A DNA stretch of 41,162 bases from Gallionellales bacterium RIFCSPLOWO2_02_FULL_59_110 (GTDB lineage Bacteria; Pseudomonadota; Gammaproteobacteria; Burkholderiales; Gallionellaceae): assembly GCA_001801215.1 (NCBI GenBank), contig MGXA01000107.1, positions 1 to 41,162 on the forward strand, read 5' to 3'. Of the stretch, positions 24,981 through 32,603 are shown in pieces (position 1 is the stretch's first letter; each line of letters starts with the position of its first letter). The notes beneath the pieces are model-generated. The model saw nothing but the letters and a program-made list of their open reading frames with translations, had not been told where the DNA came from and searched no databases. The position numbers and the translations under genes were made by a program.

Positions 24981-25394
24981 CTATGGGGCGGCCTTCTTTT
25001 CGGCTGCGCCCTGATCGGCTTTGCCTGCCGCCGCTGCGGGTTTTTCGTCTGCGGCTGTAGCGGCATTCCCGGCAGCCTTGCCGGCTGCCGGTTTGACCTC
25101 GGCTACCGCCGCAGAAGGCGTGCTTTGCTGGGGCTGGGATACAGGCTTGCCCATGTTGGGATCAATGGCCTTCTCCTTGACGTCCCTGTCGGCTTCTTTC
25201 CAGCCGAACAATACGGAGGTCGGGCTATGCGTATCGTTTTCCTTCATGCAATCTTCGGGCGTCTTCAGCGAAATGCGGCAGGCATAACCGATCGCCTCGG
25301 CATCGAGTGACTTCTGCTGGTCAGCGCCGGTAAACCGGTCGCAAGCGGCCAGCGCGAGGATGGCCATCGGCAATATGAGTCGGCGGGTGTGCAT
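24981..25394 (-). CDS. Small lipoprotein with Ala/Lys-rich tail
   Basis: 137 residues. Signal peptide with lipobox LAAC (C18), so an outer- or inner-membrane lipoprotein. The central part (about 25-75) holds two more cysteines (YACRISLKTPEDC) that could form a disulfide, and the C-terminal 60 residues are low-complexity Ala/Lys/Pro/Glu, suited to spanning the periplasm or contacting peptidoglycan. No known domain. It starts 2 nt after the rpe stop and ends 6 nt before gph, so it is a real operon member of unknown function. Confidence 0.7.
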   Translation of the reverse strand: MHTRRLILPMAILALAACDRFTGADQQKSLDAEAIGYACRISLKTPEDCMKENDTHSPTSVLFGWKEADRDVKEKAIDPNMGKPVSQPQQSTPSAAVAEVKPAAGKAAGNAATAADEKPAAAAGKADQGAAEKKAAP

Positions 25395-25396
25395 GA

Positions 25397-26077
25397 TTAC
25401 ACTTCGGCGAGTGCGGCGCGCATCGCCGCGATTACGCTGTCGTAGCGGTGCGGGTCGCTGTCTTTGCGCGCGCCGAAAATAGCGGAGCCGGCCACGAAGG
25501 TATCCACGCCCGCCGCAGCCACTTCGCGGATGTTCGCGGGCCCCACGCCGCCGTCGATCTCCAGGCGGCAGTTGTAACCGCCCGAGGTTATCATGCTGCG
25601 CACCTTGCGCGCCTTGTCCAACACATGCGGAATGAATTTCTGGCCGCCGAAGCCGGGGTTCACCGACATCAGCAGCACCATGTCGAGCTTGGGCAGTGTG
25701 TATTCCAGCACTTCAAGCGGCGTGGCCGGGTTGAACACCAAGCCGGCCTTGCAGCCATTTTCCCGGATCAGGCCAATAGTGCGGTCGATGTGCTCGGAAG
25801 CTTCCGGGTGGAAGGTGATGTAAGTTGCGCCGGCCTTGGCAAAATCGGGAATGATGCGATCCACCGGCTTGACCATCAGATGCACGTCGATCGGCGCCGT
25901 CACGCCGTGCTTGCGCAGCGCCTCGCATACCAGCGGGCCGATGGTCAGGTTGGGGACGTAATGATTGTCCATTACGTCGAAGTGCACAATGTCCGCCCCG
26001 GAGGCGAGAACGTCGTCGACCTCCTTGCCCAGGGTGGCAAAGTTGGCTGAAAGAATGCTCGGAGCAATTTGATACAT
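25397..26077 (-). CDS. rpe: Ribulose-phosphate 3-epimerase
   Basis: 226 residues, TIM barrel. Interconverts ribulose 5-phosphate and xylulose 5-phosphate in the pentose phosphate and Calvin cycles. [14 protein letters not shown] at the N-terminus, [17 protein letters not shown] with metal ligands, [21 protein letters not shown] and [12 protein letters not shown] carry the catalytic Asp pair and phosphate-binding loop. ATG 26077 with AGGG eight bases upstream gives the canonical MYQIAPSIL start; an upstream TTG at 26101 is less likely. First gene of the rpe-lipoprotein-gph(-trpE) operon, divergent from the Crp/Fnr-like gene across 279 nt in which I see no further gene. Confidence 0.95.
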   Translation of the reverse strand: MYQIAPSILSANFATLGKEVDDVLASGADIVHFDVMDNHYVPNLTIGPLVCEALRKHGVTAPIDVHLMVKPVDRIIPDFAKAGATYITFHPEASEHIDRTIGLIRENGCKAGLVFNPATPLEVLEYTLPKLDMVLLMSVNPGFGGQKFIPHVLDKARKVRSMITSGGYNCRLEIDGGVGPANIREVAAAGVDTFVAGSAIFGARKDSDPHRYDSVIAAMRAALAEV

Positions 26078-26356
26078 AACGTACCCTTCAATCAAGTTCA
26101 ATATGCAAAACGCGCATTCTATCCGATACTCTTGCGGCCCAATGTTTATGGAATAATAAATTTACTTGGTCAGGAAGCATATGGTGTGCGTATTGTCGCG
26201 CTTCTTCAGGCCGCAGGGGCCGAATTTCCGGATTTCCGGTTAGCGTGAATTATATCTGTTCTTGTTGGCAATGAGACAAAGATGCGGCGGCTCACCGGTT
26301 CGGGCTGGCATGGTAGCCTGTGAAATTTTCCAACAAGCAAATAGCAGGGGGCCATC

Positions 26357-26953
26357 TTGGCAGAAGATTGGATAGAAAAATTTCCTGACACGCTTCGGCA
26401 GGCGGCGCATCCCATGGATATGTGCAAGGGGCAGCGCATCTTCTGCTTCGGTGACGAAGTGGATGCCGTGTATCGTGTGCTGGAGGGTGAGGTATGCCTG
26501 ACGCGATTTTCGCCGGAGGGCGCCGAAATCGTTCTGTGTCGTGCCCGCGAGGGGGATTTCTTCGCCGAAGCCAGCCTGTTCAGCGCGCACTATCATTGCG
26601 CTGCGATCTGCACCCGTTCCGGGCGCTGCCTACGATTGCACGCGGGGACACTGCGCCACTGCCTGGCCAGTGACCCCGGTTTCGCCATGGAATGGGTCGC
26701 CACGCTGTCCCGCAACCTGCGCCTGCAACGGGCAGCCCAGGAGCGGCTGAGCCTGAAAAGCCTGCGCATGCGCGTCATCCACTACCTGGTAGATCGCGGC
26801 AAGGAGGGACGCGTGGAACTGGATCAGCCCATTATCCGCTGGGCGGCAGAGCTGGGAGTAAGCCACGAAGCACTGTATCGCACCCTGGCTAAAATGGAAA
26901 AGGAAGGCGTGCTGCAACGCCAGGGGCAAACCTTGACCCTGCTGCAACGCTAA
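26357..26953 (+). CDS. Crp/Fnr-family transcription regulator
   Basis: 198 residues. Cyclic-nucleotide-binding-like beta-barrel (about 20-115: GQRIFCFGDEVDAVYRVLEG, then EGDFFAEASLF), dimerisation helix (about 115-140) and an HTH_Crp domain with IIRWAAELGVSHEALYRTLAKMEKEG. It lacks the N-terminal cysteine cluster of Fnr, so it is not an obvious iron-sulfur oxygen sensor, and the cAMP-contact Arg-Ser pair is not evident; the effector is unknown. The start is taken as TTG 26357 with AGGGGG seven bases before it. The next gene on this strand, 170 nt away, encodes a cytochrome c', a plausible target. Confidence 0.85.
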   Translation: MAEDWIEKFPDTLRQAAHPMDMCKGQRIFCFGDEVDAVYRVLEGEVCLTRFSPEGAEIVLCRAREGDFFAEASLFSAHYHCAAICTRSGRCLRLHAGTLRHCLASDPGFAMEWVATLSRNLRLQRAAQERLSLKSLRMRVIHYLVDRGKEGRVELDQPIIRWAAELGVSHEALYRTLAKMEKEGVLQRQGQTLTLLQR

Positions 26954-27124
26954 GCCGCTGCGGTTCGAACAGGTATTTTTCGGGCTATGACATCGATCAT
27001 ATCGCCATGCCGTCCGCAAGCTTAAAATTCAAAAAGCAGCCATGCCGGGCCGGGGGCGCTTAAAAGCTGACGCTTCGACTTTGGCCGGCCAACCTTGATT
27101 TATTACACAGGAGCAATTTAAAAC

Positions 27125-27586
27125 ATGAAAAGAATTTTGATCGCAGCTTCAGTATTCATCGGAATAACTGGCTTTAATGTGGCATTCGCCGCCGACGAAA
27201 AAATGCGCCATGAAAACCACCGTCACGTCATGAGCATGATGGACACGCGGATTTCTCTGGGGCTGTCGGCGGAAATGAAACAGCACCAGCTATCGAACAT
27301 GCGCGAGCATTTGGAAGCAATCAATTCCATTGTCGGTTTAATGGCGGAAAACAAGTTTGAAGAGGCTTCCGGAATAGCCCATGCCAAACTTGGTTTGAAT
27401 CCTGAAATGCAGAGGATGTGCAGCATGTTCGGCAATGAGAAATTTATGGAGCTGGGAATGGCTTTTCATAAGAGTGGCGACGATCTCGGCAACGCATTGC
27501 AAACCAAGGATTTGAATGCTTCATTGCGCGCGTTGAACAAAACAATGCAGTATTGCGTATCTTGCCACGCGGCTTACCGTCAGTAA
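27125..27586 (+). CDS. Cytochrome c'-like periplasmic protein
   Basis: 153 residues, signal peptide to about residue 23 (VAFAAD). Predicted four-helix bundle with a single haem site CVSCH at the C-terminus (144-148, then AAYRQ), the layout of cytochrome c' (PF01322) and related c556-type proteins. Cytochromes c' bind NO and CO and can protect against NO stress; a Met-rich N-terminus could instead supply a sixth ligand as in c556. It has AGGAG 11 bases before the ATG and stands alone after the Crp/Fnr-like gene. Confidence 0.82.
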   Translation: MKRILIAASVFIGITGFNVAFAADEKMRHENHRHVMSMMDTRISLGLSAEMKQHQLSNMREHLEAINSIVGLMAENKFEEASGIAHAKLGLNPEMQRMCSMFGNEKFMELGMAFHKSGDDLGNALQTKDLNASLRALNKTMQYCVSCHAAYRQ

Positions 27587-27712
27587 TTCCAGCCCGCGAG
27601 GTATTGCCACAGCCTGGCATCAAGGCGGGCGGGTGATATTTGCCGGGTGATGCAGGCCATTAGACGGCAGGAATGTGTGCTACCCACGGCGCTCAGCGGA
27701 ACTGCCAACAAG

Positions 27713-27775
27713 CTGTCAGCTATCTGACAGAAGACCTTCATCCCGCAACCACCAAGATGCCCCGATGGTTGCGGG
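27713..27775. repeat. Two consecutive inverted repeats between cytochrome c' and HU genes
   Basis: CTGTCAG-CTAT-CTGACAG (27713-27730, 7-bp perfect stem) and CCCGCAACCA/TGGTTGCGGG (27742-27775, 10-bp perfect stem with a 14-nt loop). Both lie between the convergent genes ending at 27586 and 27786. Neither is followed by a proper T run on either strand, so they may be factor-independent terminators of weak type, mRNA 3' stabilisers, or protein sites. Confidence 0.55.
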
Positions 27776-27785
27776 AGGGGGATAA

Positions 27786-28070
27786 TTATTTCTTGCCGCC
27801 GTTCACTGCAGCCTTCAAGTTGGCGCCGGCCTTGAATGCGGGCGCCTTGGATGCCTTGATCTTCAATGCCGCGCCTGTTGCCGGATTGCGGCCATTGCGT
27901 GCAGCGCGTTTGCGTACTTCAAAGGTGCCGAAGCCGACCAGTGCAACGCTGTCGCCCTTCTTCAGGGTGGCGGTAATGATGTCGATCAGTGCAGCGATGT
28001 TGCGGTCTGCATCTGCTTTTGTGCCGCCCGTCTTTGTTGCCAATGCGTCAATCAATTCTTTACGGTTCAT
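27786..28070 (-). CDS. DNA-binding protein HU
   Basis: 94 residues, a histone-like HU/IHF-family protein: MNRKELIDALATKTGG, helix-rich N-terminus, then VALVGFGTFEVRKRAARNGRNPATG, the DNA-wrapping arm with the conserved RNPxTG tip, and KAPAFKAGANLKAAVN. It bends and compacts DNA as a dimer. The basic C-terminal end (GGKK) and length fit HU beta rather than IHF. GGGG lies nine bases before the ATG. Single gene. Whether this is the main hupB or a paralogue is not decidable from the window. Confidence 0.93.
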   Translation of the reverse strand: MNRKELIDALATKTGGTKADADRNIAALIDIITATLKKGDSVALVGFGTFEVRKRAARNGRNPATGAALKIKASKAPAFKAGANLKAAVNGGKK

Positions 28071-28605
28071 GTGATTTACCCCTTGTGTTTGGTTACTGCA
28101 CCATGCAGCGGTTTAAAGTTTAGCATTAAATGGTGCTAACTGTGGCTGCTGGCCATTGTTGCGCTGCTCGGACAGCCTATTGACAGATAAACGGAGAGCG
28201 GGGAGAGAACCCGGCGGGAATTGGCAAAAATCAGGGTGAAGCCCGATAGCTCGGTGGGCAGGGATTCCCGCAAAACCGCGCCGCTGCTGACGTTTGGCGG
28301 GGTATAAAAAAGCCGGGAAGGGTTGGCGGGTGCTTTGGTGGTGTAACACGGAACCGAACCCGCGTCCGCATCCCGACAAGGATAGCGAGGTTTTGATCTT
28401 GAGGGCGTGGATTCGAGTATTTGGCCGAATTCAATACGCCCACGCCTAGCGCTCAAGGGCGCATCGTCCCGCGAAACTTGGGCTGACACGGCCCACCAAC
28501 CGTCGAACGCCAGTTCGATCCCCGGGATGCGAGATCGAACCCGAGTCCGCCAAGCCACAGCTCGGTTGCTGACTGCACTCCTATTTCGCATCTTGAACTT
28601 GTGGC
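28071..28605. other. Gene-less decayed region with a tRNA 3'-end-like sequence
   Basis: No convincing gene in about 530 nt; the frames present are short and have no recognisable family. On the minus strand 28370-28335 reads GCGGGTTCGGTTC followed after a few bases by ACACCACCA, resembling a T arm plus acceptor and CCA, but no matching 5' half or cloverleaf exists nearby. With the recombinase and integrase relics that follow, this could be an old element boundary. The HU promoter should lie just above 28070. Confidence 0.35.
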
Positions 28606-28737
28606 ATCGAGCGCGTGCAACTGCTGTCGGACGGCATCGATATCGTCTGGCGCGAGGTGGGCTGGAAGGAGTTGGCCGTCGAACTCGCCCCTAACACCAT
28701 CGGCGGTGAGATGTTGGAGATGGAGGCAACGGCATGA
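28606..28737 (+). pseudogene. Fragment resembling a serine-recombinase C-terminus
   Basis: The frame encodes IERVQLLSDGIDIVWREVG, then WKELAVELAP and GGEMLEMEATA before TGA. The pattern recalls the C-terminal segment of large serine recombinases found on phages and plasmids; an in-frame stop lies just upstream (28594-28596), so nothing of the catalytic part is left. A further short frame starts at its stop (ATGA) and is fused after about 18 codons to the integrase relic. Family assignment is tentative. Confidence 0.4.
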
Positions 28738-28787
28738 ATCGAACGGCAAAGAAGCTGATTGCAGACGGAAGCCCGCACGGGCGCCGG

Positions 28788-28908
28788 CATACAACGGGAA
28801 CTCGACTTGCTGCACCTGTGGCACGTCAAAATTGAAGCGTGGATATTGAACGAAGCCGGGATTAAGTTTGTGCCAGTGCAAGCCGGTTTGCGGGTGGTGG
28901 CAAAATAA
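28788..28908 (+). pseudogene. 3' remnant of a tyrosine integrase related to the one at 1398-2801
   Basis: Encodes IQRELDLLHLWHVKIEAW, then ILNEAGIKFVP and QAGLRVVAK before TAA at 28906-28908. The first part matches residues about 419-446 of the intact integrase almost residue for residue, including the segment just after its catalytic Tyr, and the DNA is similar too. Everything upstream of this point is missing. It shows that a second, related element once sat here, and gives the unshifted form of the integrase C-terminus. Confidence 0.75.
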
Positions 28909-28944
28909 TTCCGTTGAAATCCCTCATATATACCCATACAATGT

Positions 28945-29262
28945 ATGCCAATGAAAAACGTTGAGCCTTTCAAGCCAAACGAACGGCAGGCCAAGCAATG
29001 GCTCAAGGAGGCTGCACAAGGCGACCGGCGCTTGTTCTTTTCGTCACACGCCGAATTACGAATGCGGCAGCGTAAGATTGGGCGCAGGCAAGTGCTGGAA
29101 ACCTTGGGACATGGAACCATCAGCGAGCCGCTTCACCAAGACATACATGGGGACTGGCGCTGCAATATCAGTTGGCAACATGCCGGGCTGCGCGTCACGG
29201 TGGGTGCGGTGTTCAAGCTGAATGAAAATGGCGAATGGGTAATCATCGCAACGGTGTTCTAG
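28945..29262 (+). CDS. DUF4258 protein, candidate toxin
   Basis: 105 residues. The core SSHAELRMRQRKIGRRQVLETLGHG followed by two strands (DWRCNISWQ and RVTVGAVFKLNENGEWVIIATVF) is the DUF4258 pattern, a small RelE/HigB-like fold often encoded next to an antitoxin. Strong basic character supports RNA interaction. ATG 28945 or 28951 may be used; no good ribosome site, but a TATATA box lies about 15 nt upstream. It is followed after 10 nt by an XRE-type regulator, so the pair is probably a toxin-antitoxin module carried by the decayed element. Activity not demonstrated. Confidence 0.65.
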   Translation: MPMKNVEPFKPNERQAKQWLKEAAQGDRRLFFSSHAELRMRQRKIGRRQVLETLGHGTISEPLHQDIHGDWRCNISWQHAGLRVTVGAVFKLNENGEWVIIATVF

Positions 29263-29272
29263 GAGTAAAAAA

Positions 29273-29719
29273 ATGTTGAAATATGACGACTGCGGGCTGC
29301 GGAATATCTGGCTGAAAAATGGCTACCGTTATGAGGCAATCGAAGGGCATGGCAAGTGCCTGGAGATAGCCGACATAAACGGGCTGCACCGCACCATTGC
29401 GCACCAATTGGTAAATTACCGCAAGCGATTGTCTGGCCCGGAAATCCGCTTCCTGCGGGTGGAAATGGGCATGTCGCAAAATCGGCTGGCCGACTGCATG
29501 GGTGTTGACGAGCAGACAATTTCCCTGTGGGAACGAAGCAAACGCCGCCCGACCGTGGCCGCCGAAAGAATGCTGCGCCTGCTTTATCTGGAACACGCTG
29601 ACGGCAAAACCAAAGTGGCGAAAATGATTGCCCAATGGAACGACATAGACCGGCAAGAACTGGAAGAAGCCAAACAAGTATTTCAGGAAACCGATGATGG
29701 ATGGCGAATGGCCGCCTGA
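29273..29719 (+). CDS. XRE-family regulator, candidate antitoxin
   Basis: 148 residues. N-terminal part GLRNIWLKNGYRYEAIEGHG and a linking helix, then a helix-turn-helix (about 60-105): LSGPEIRFLRVEMGMSQ, NRLADCMGVDEQTISLWERS, KRRPTVAAERMLRLL. This resembles the MqsA-like group of antitoxins, without the zinc-binding cysteines of MqsA itself. Located directly after the DUF4258 gene with AGGAG eight bases before the ATG. Expected to neutralise the upstream protein and repress the shared promoter. It could alternatively be a plain regulator. Confidence 0.72.
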   Translation: MLKYDDCGLRNIWLKNGYRYEAIEGHGKCLEIADINGLHRTIAHQLVNYRKRLSGPEIRFLRVEMGMSQNRLADCMGVDEQTISLWERSKRRPTVAAERMLRLLYLEHADGKTKVAKMIAQWNDIDRQELEEAKQVFQETDDGWRMAA

Positions 29720-29791
29720 CCGATTAAGCGTGGCAACAAAAAAGAATCGCTATCAAAGGGCACAGTCTTAAAATCGTTTTCAAATGTCATC

Positions 29792-29946
29792 TTGAGTTAA
29801 AAACTCTCAAACTTCCGGCGAAAGTTTTGATGTAAAACACCATCAAACGCCAATAAAGGCGAGGGTTGCAGAGAAACTCTCGCAACATCTTGTAAGCGTT
29901 TAACGCATGGTTAAATTAACAATCCTCGAAACTTACATGAGGATTG
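29792..29946 (+). other. Hairpin-rich leader-like segment
   Basis: Five stems follow each other, some overlapping so that they exclude one another: TTGAG/CTCAA (29792-29810), AAACTT/AAGTTT (29809-29827), TTTGATG/CATCAAA (29826-29847), GTTGCAGAG/CTCT-C-GCAAC (29865-29886) and CAATCCTC/GAGGATTG (29920-29946). The last stem contains the GAGG that would be the ribosome site of the ORF at 29951. A 12-bp direct repeat CTCGCAACATCT occurs at 29879 and 29975. Could be a regulatory RNA leader or a recombination-site remnant. Confidence 0.4.
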
Positions 29947-29950
29947 AAAA

Positions 29951-30085
29951 ATGACTACCGCAACGCTTCAACACCTCGCAACATCTGCCGCGCATACCCT
30001 AGCAGCCTGCGAACGGCGAGCGCTTGATGGCGTAGCGGCAACATGCGTAGCCATGAAGCGCGACGGCGTGAAGTGGCTGCGGTAG
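29951..30085 (+). CDS. Possible 44-residue protein
   Basis: MTTATLQHLATSAAHTLAAC..., ending GVKWLR. It has an ATG with GAGG eight bases before it, the site being sequestered in the 29920-29946 stem. No family recognised; Ala-rich, one amphipathic helix, two cysteines. It lies between the candidate toxin-antitoxin pair and tRNA-Ala in a region that otherwise holds no gene. May be chance. Confidence 0.3.
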   Translation: MTTATLQHLATSAAHTLAACERRALDGVAATCVAMKRDGVKWLR

Positions 30086-30251
30086 CGGAGCGGACACACT
30101 TGGAGCAGAGCTAAAGCAGAGGGCAGGTTCATCGCCTTCTGCGCTCTGTCCGATGACTGAGCGGTCAAGGCGTAGCACTGGCCGCGTAGCACAAGTCCTG
30201 ACTGCGGGCAGAAAAATCCTACACTGCGCCTACACGGACACAAAACAACCG

Positions 30252-30280
30252 AAAATAAAAAAGACCTGCATCGCTGCAAG
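30252..30280 (-). terminator. Terminator of tRNA-Ala
   Basis: Minus strand: CTTGCA-GCGA-TGCAGG stem (30280-30265, with one T-G pair) followed by TCTTTTTTATTTT. Starts 13 nt after the CCA end of tRNA-Ala and has a good U run. Confidence 0.75.
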
Positions 30281-30292
30281 CCTTATGGGTAC

Positions 30293-30368
30293 TGGTGGAG
30301 GTGAGCGGAATCGAACCGCTGGCCTTCTGATTGCGAACCAGACGCTCTCCCAACTGAGCTACACCCCC
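30293..30368 (-). tRNA. tRNA-Ala (anticodon CGC)
   Basis: 76 nt with encoded CCA. Acceptor GGGGGTG/CACCTCC contains the G3-U70 pair that identifies alanine tRNAs; D arm GCTC/GAGC, anticodon stem TCTGG/TCAGA with loop TTCGCAA (anticodon CGC), T arm CAGCGG-TTCGATT-CCGCT. All four arms pair. Reads GCG codons, which are abundant in this genome. The decayed element lies immediately at its 3' side, as expected for a tRNA-gene insertion site. A terminator follows. Confidence 0.95.
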
Positions 30369-30383
30369 ACGGCGGAACGAATG

Positions 30384-31109
30384 CTAAACAGAAATCTGCC
30401 GTTTGGGAAGCGGCATTCCGGTTGTCCGGTAAAAGTTGTCCAGATCGGACAGATCGTCGAACACCGCCGCAGCCCCCGAAAACCCCTGGTTGCGCGTGTA
30501 GCGGTTGGTGATAACGAATGTTCTGATGCCTGCCGCGAGGCTGGAGCGCAGGCCGTTTTCCGAATCCTCCAGCGCGATGCAGTCGGCGGCGGGCAGGCCC
30601 AGTTTTTCCAGCACCCAGAGATAAATATTCGGAGCAGGTTTTTTGTGCGGCACGATGTCGCCGCAGCCGATCACATCGAACCAGCTCTCGCCGTCCGTCC
30701 CCAGCCCTTGCTGCAACAGCGTGGCGACATTTTCCGGCGAGGTGGTGGTGGCGATGGCGAGGCGGATGCCGGCATCGCACGCATCGGTAAGAAGCTGACG
30801 GATGCCGGGGCGTAGCGGGATATGGCCTTCACGCAGCATGGTGTTGTAGTGCGCGGTCTTCACCTTGTGTAGATGCCTGACGAACTCTTCGAAATTTCCG
30901 GGCTTGGTGTAACCGGTCAGAAAACTTTCGATGAAATACTTGATGCGCTCCTTGCCGCCGGTCACGCTGAGCAGCTTGTCGTACAGCGCGACATCCCAGT
31001 CCCAGTCGAGGCCACATTCCGCAAAGGCCTTGTTGAACGACTTGCGATGACCGTCCTCGGTGTCGGCCAGCGTGCCGTCCACGTCGAAGATGATGGCCTG
31101 GATATGCAT
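30384..31109 (-). CDS. CbbY-like HAD phosphatase
   Basis: 241 residues. HAD motif I IFDVDGTLADTE (Asp9 and Asp11), cap helices with YDKLLSVTGGKERI and FLTGYTKPGNF, motif II ATTTSPENV, motif III lysines in PHKKPAPNIYL, motif IV ALEDSENGLRSSLAAG. The GGKERI cap signature and overall wording match CbbY, which in autotrophs degrades the RuBisCO inhibitor xylulose-1,5-bisphosphate. No RuBisCO genes are in the window, so the role is inferred from similarity only. It ends 16 nt from tRNA-Ala on the same strand. Confidence 0.8.
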   Translation of the reverse strand: MHIQAIIFDVDGTLADTEDGHRKSFNKAFAECGLDWDWDVALYDKLLSVTGGKERIKYFIESFLTGYTKPGNFEEFVRHLHKVKTAHYNTMLREGHIPLRPGIRQLLTDACDAGIRLAIATTTSPENVATLLQQGLGTDGESWFDVIGCGDIVPHKKPAPNIYLWVLEKLGLPAADCIALEDSENGLRSSLAAGIRTFVITNRYTRNQGFSGAAAVFDDLSDLDNFYRTTGMPLPKRQISV

Positions 31110-31174
31110 GGTTGATAATGGAGAGCAACCCTAGGGCGGAGTCTACCCGTCATGACGGGCGCATCCCGGACAGC

Positions 31175-32527
31175 CTAGCGCCCCATCCCGGGAAATTTCC
31201 CAGCCATCCCGCGCATCATCTTCGCCATGCCGCCGCCCTTGAGCATTTTCATCATTTTCTGCATCTGCTCGAACTGGTTGAGCAACTGGTTGACGTGCAT
31301 CACCTGCACACCGGCGCCCATCGCGATGCGCCGTTTGCGCGAGGCCTTGATGAGTTCTGGTTTGCTGCGCTCCTGCGAGGTCATCGAGTTGATGATGGCC
31401 TCGGTGCGGTTGATCTGTTTGTCGTCCACCTTGGCGCCGGCCGCGGCTTGGCTGAGCTGCGCGGGCAGCTTGTCCATCAGCGCCGACATGCCGCCCATCT
31501 TGCGCATCTGCACGATCTGCATCTTGAAGTCGTTGAGGTCGAAGCCTTGTCCGCTTTTGACCTTTTTCGCGAGCTTCTCGGCTTCGGCGTGATCGACGCC
31601 GCGCTGCGCTTCCTCGATCAGCGACAGCACGTCGCCCATGCCGAGCACGCGCGAGGCCATGCGTTCCGGGTGGAAGGCTTCGAGGCCGGCAGGCTTTTCG
31701 CTCACGCCGACGAACTTGATCGGCTTGCCGGTGATGTGGCGCACCGACAGGGCCGCGCCGCCGCGCGCGTCGCCGTCCAGTTTGGTGAGAATCACGCCGG
31801 TCAGTGGCAGCGCGTCGCCGAAGGCCTTGGCGGTGTTCACCGCATCCTGCCCGGTCATCGCATCGACGACGAACAGCGTCTCGATGGGTTTGAGCGCGGC
31901 GTGGAGTTGTTTGATTTCCGCCATCATTGCTGCGTCGATTGCCAGCCGTCCGGCGGTGTCGACGATCAGCACGTCGTGATAGTGCTTTTTCGCGTAATCA
32001 TGTGCAGCCAGCGCGATGTCCTGCGGTTTCTGGCTGATGTCCGAGGCGAAGAAATCGATTTCCAGCTGTTTTGCCAATGTGCGCAGTTGCTCGATTGCGG
32101 CCGGGCGGTACACGTCGCAACTGACCAGCAGCACCTTCTTCTTGTGCTGGTCGCGCAGTAGTTTTGCGAGTTTGCCGCTGGTGGTGGTTTTACCCGCGCC
32201 CTGCAAGCCGGCCATCAGGATCACGGCGGGCGGGGTGGTCGCGAGGTTGAGCGCGTCGTTGTGCTCGCCCATCAATTTGGTCAGCTCGCGATGCACCACG
32301 CCGACCAGCGCCTGTCCCGGATTCAGGTTGCCGATGACTTCCTGCCCGAGCGCGGCCTGCTTTACCTGGGCGATGAATTCTTTGACCACCGGCAGCGCGA
32401 CGTCGGCTTCGAGCAGCGCCATGCGCACTTCGCGCAGGGTGTCCTGGATGTTGCTTTCGGTGAGGCGCGCCTGGCCGCGCAGCGTTTTGATGACGCCGGA
32501 GAGGCGGTTGGTGAGATTGTCCAGCAT
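31175..32527 (-). CDS. ffh: Signal recognition particle protein Ffh
   Basis: 450 residues. N domain MLDNLTNRLSGVIKTLRG, G domain with GLQGAGKTTTSGKLA (P-loop), SCDVYRPAAIEQL, VDTAGRLAID and TKLDGDARGG, and a Met-rich M domain at the C-terminus (MRKMGGMSALMDKL, MQKMMKMLKGGG). It binds 4.5S RNA and signal sequences and delivers ribosomes to FtsY at the membrane. ATG 32527 is chosen; the frame to 32611 adds residues not found in the family. Divergent from the CcsA/YpjD-type gene, 76 nt apart, a widely conserved neighbour pair in proteobacteria. Confidence 0.97.
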   Translation of the reverse strand: MLDNLTNRLSGVIKTLRGQARLTESNIQDTLREVRMALLEADVALPVVKEFIAQVKQAALGQEVIGNLNPGQALVGVVHRELTKLMGEHNDALNLATTPPAVILMAGLQGAGKTTTSGKLAKLLRDQHKKKVLLVSCDVYRPAAIEQLRTLAKQLEIDFFASDISQKPQDIALAAHDYAKKHYHDVLIVDTAGRLAIDAAMMAEIKQLHAALKPIETLFVVDAMTGQDAVNTAKAFGDALPLTGVILTKLDGDARGGAALSVRHITGKPIKFVGVSEKPAGLEAFHPERMASRVLGMGDVLSLIEEAQRGVDHAEAEKLAKKVKSGQGFDLNDFKMQIVQMRKMGGMSALMDKLPAQLSQAAAGAKVDDKQINRTEAIINSMTSQERSKPELIKASRKRRIAMGAGVQVMHVNQLLNQFEQMQKMMKMLKGGGMAKMMRGMAGKFPGMGR

Positions 32528-32603
32528 ATGGGTATGAGGTTGCTTATGGTGTAGAATTCGCGAAGTCCTAAGTCTAAAACAATCTGGAACATCCCGGCAA
32601 AAA

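Noticed and set aside
27713-27775. Rho-independent terminator of the HU or cytochrome c' gene
   Set aside because: Stems are good but no T run follows on either strand, so they are listed as inverted repeats only.
28136-28591. 151-codon minus-strand frame in the decayed region
   Set aside because: It runs over the tRNA-like and relic sequences, has no ribosome site and no recognisable fold; treated as chance.
29968-30279. 103-codon minus-strand frame next to tRNA-Ala
   Set aside because: It overlaps the tRNA terminator and the hairpin region and shows no family; likely spurious.
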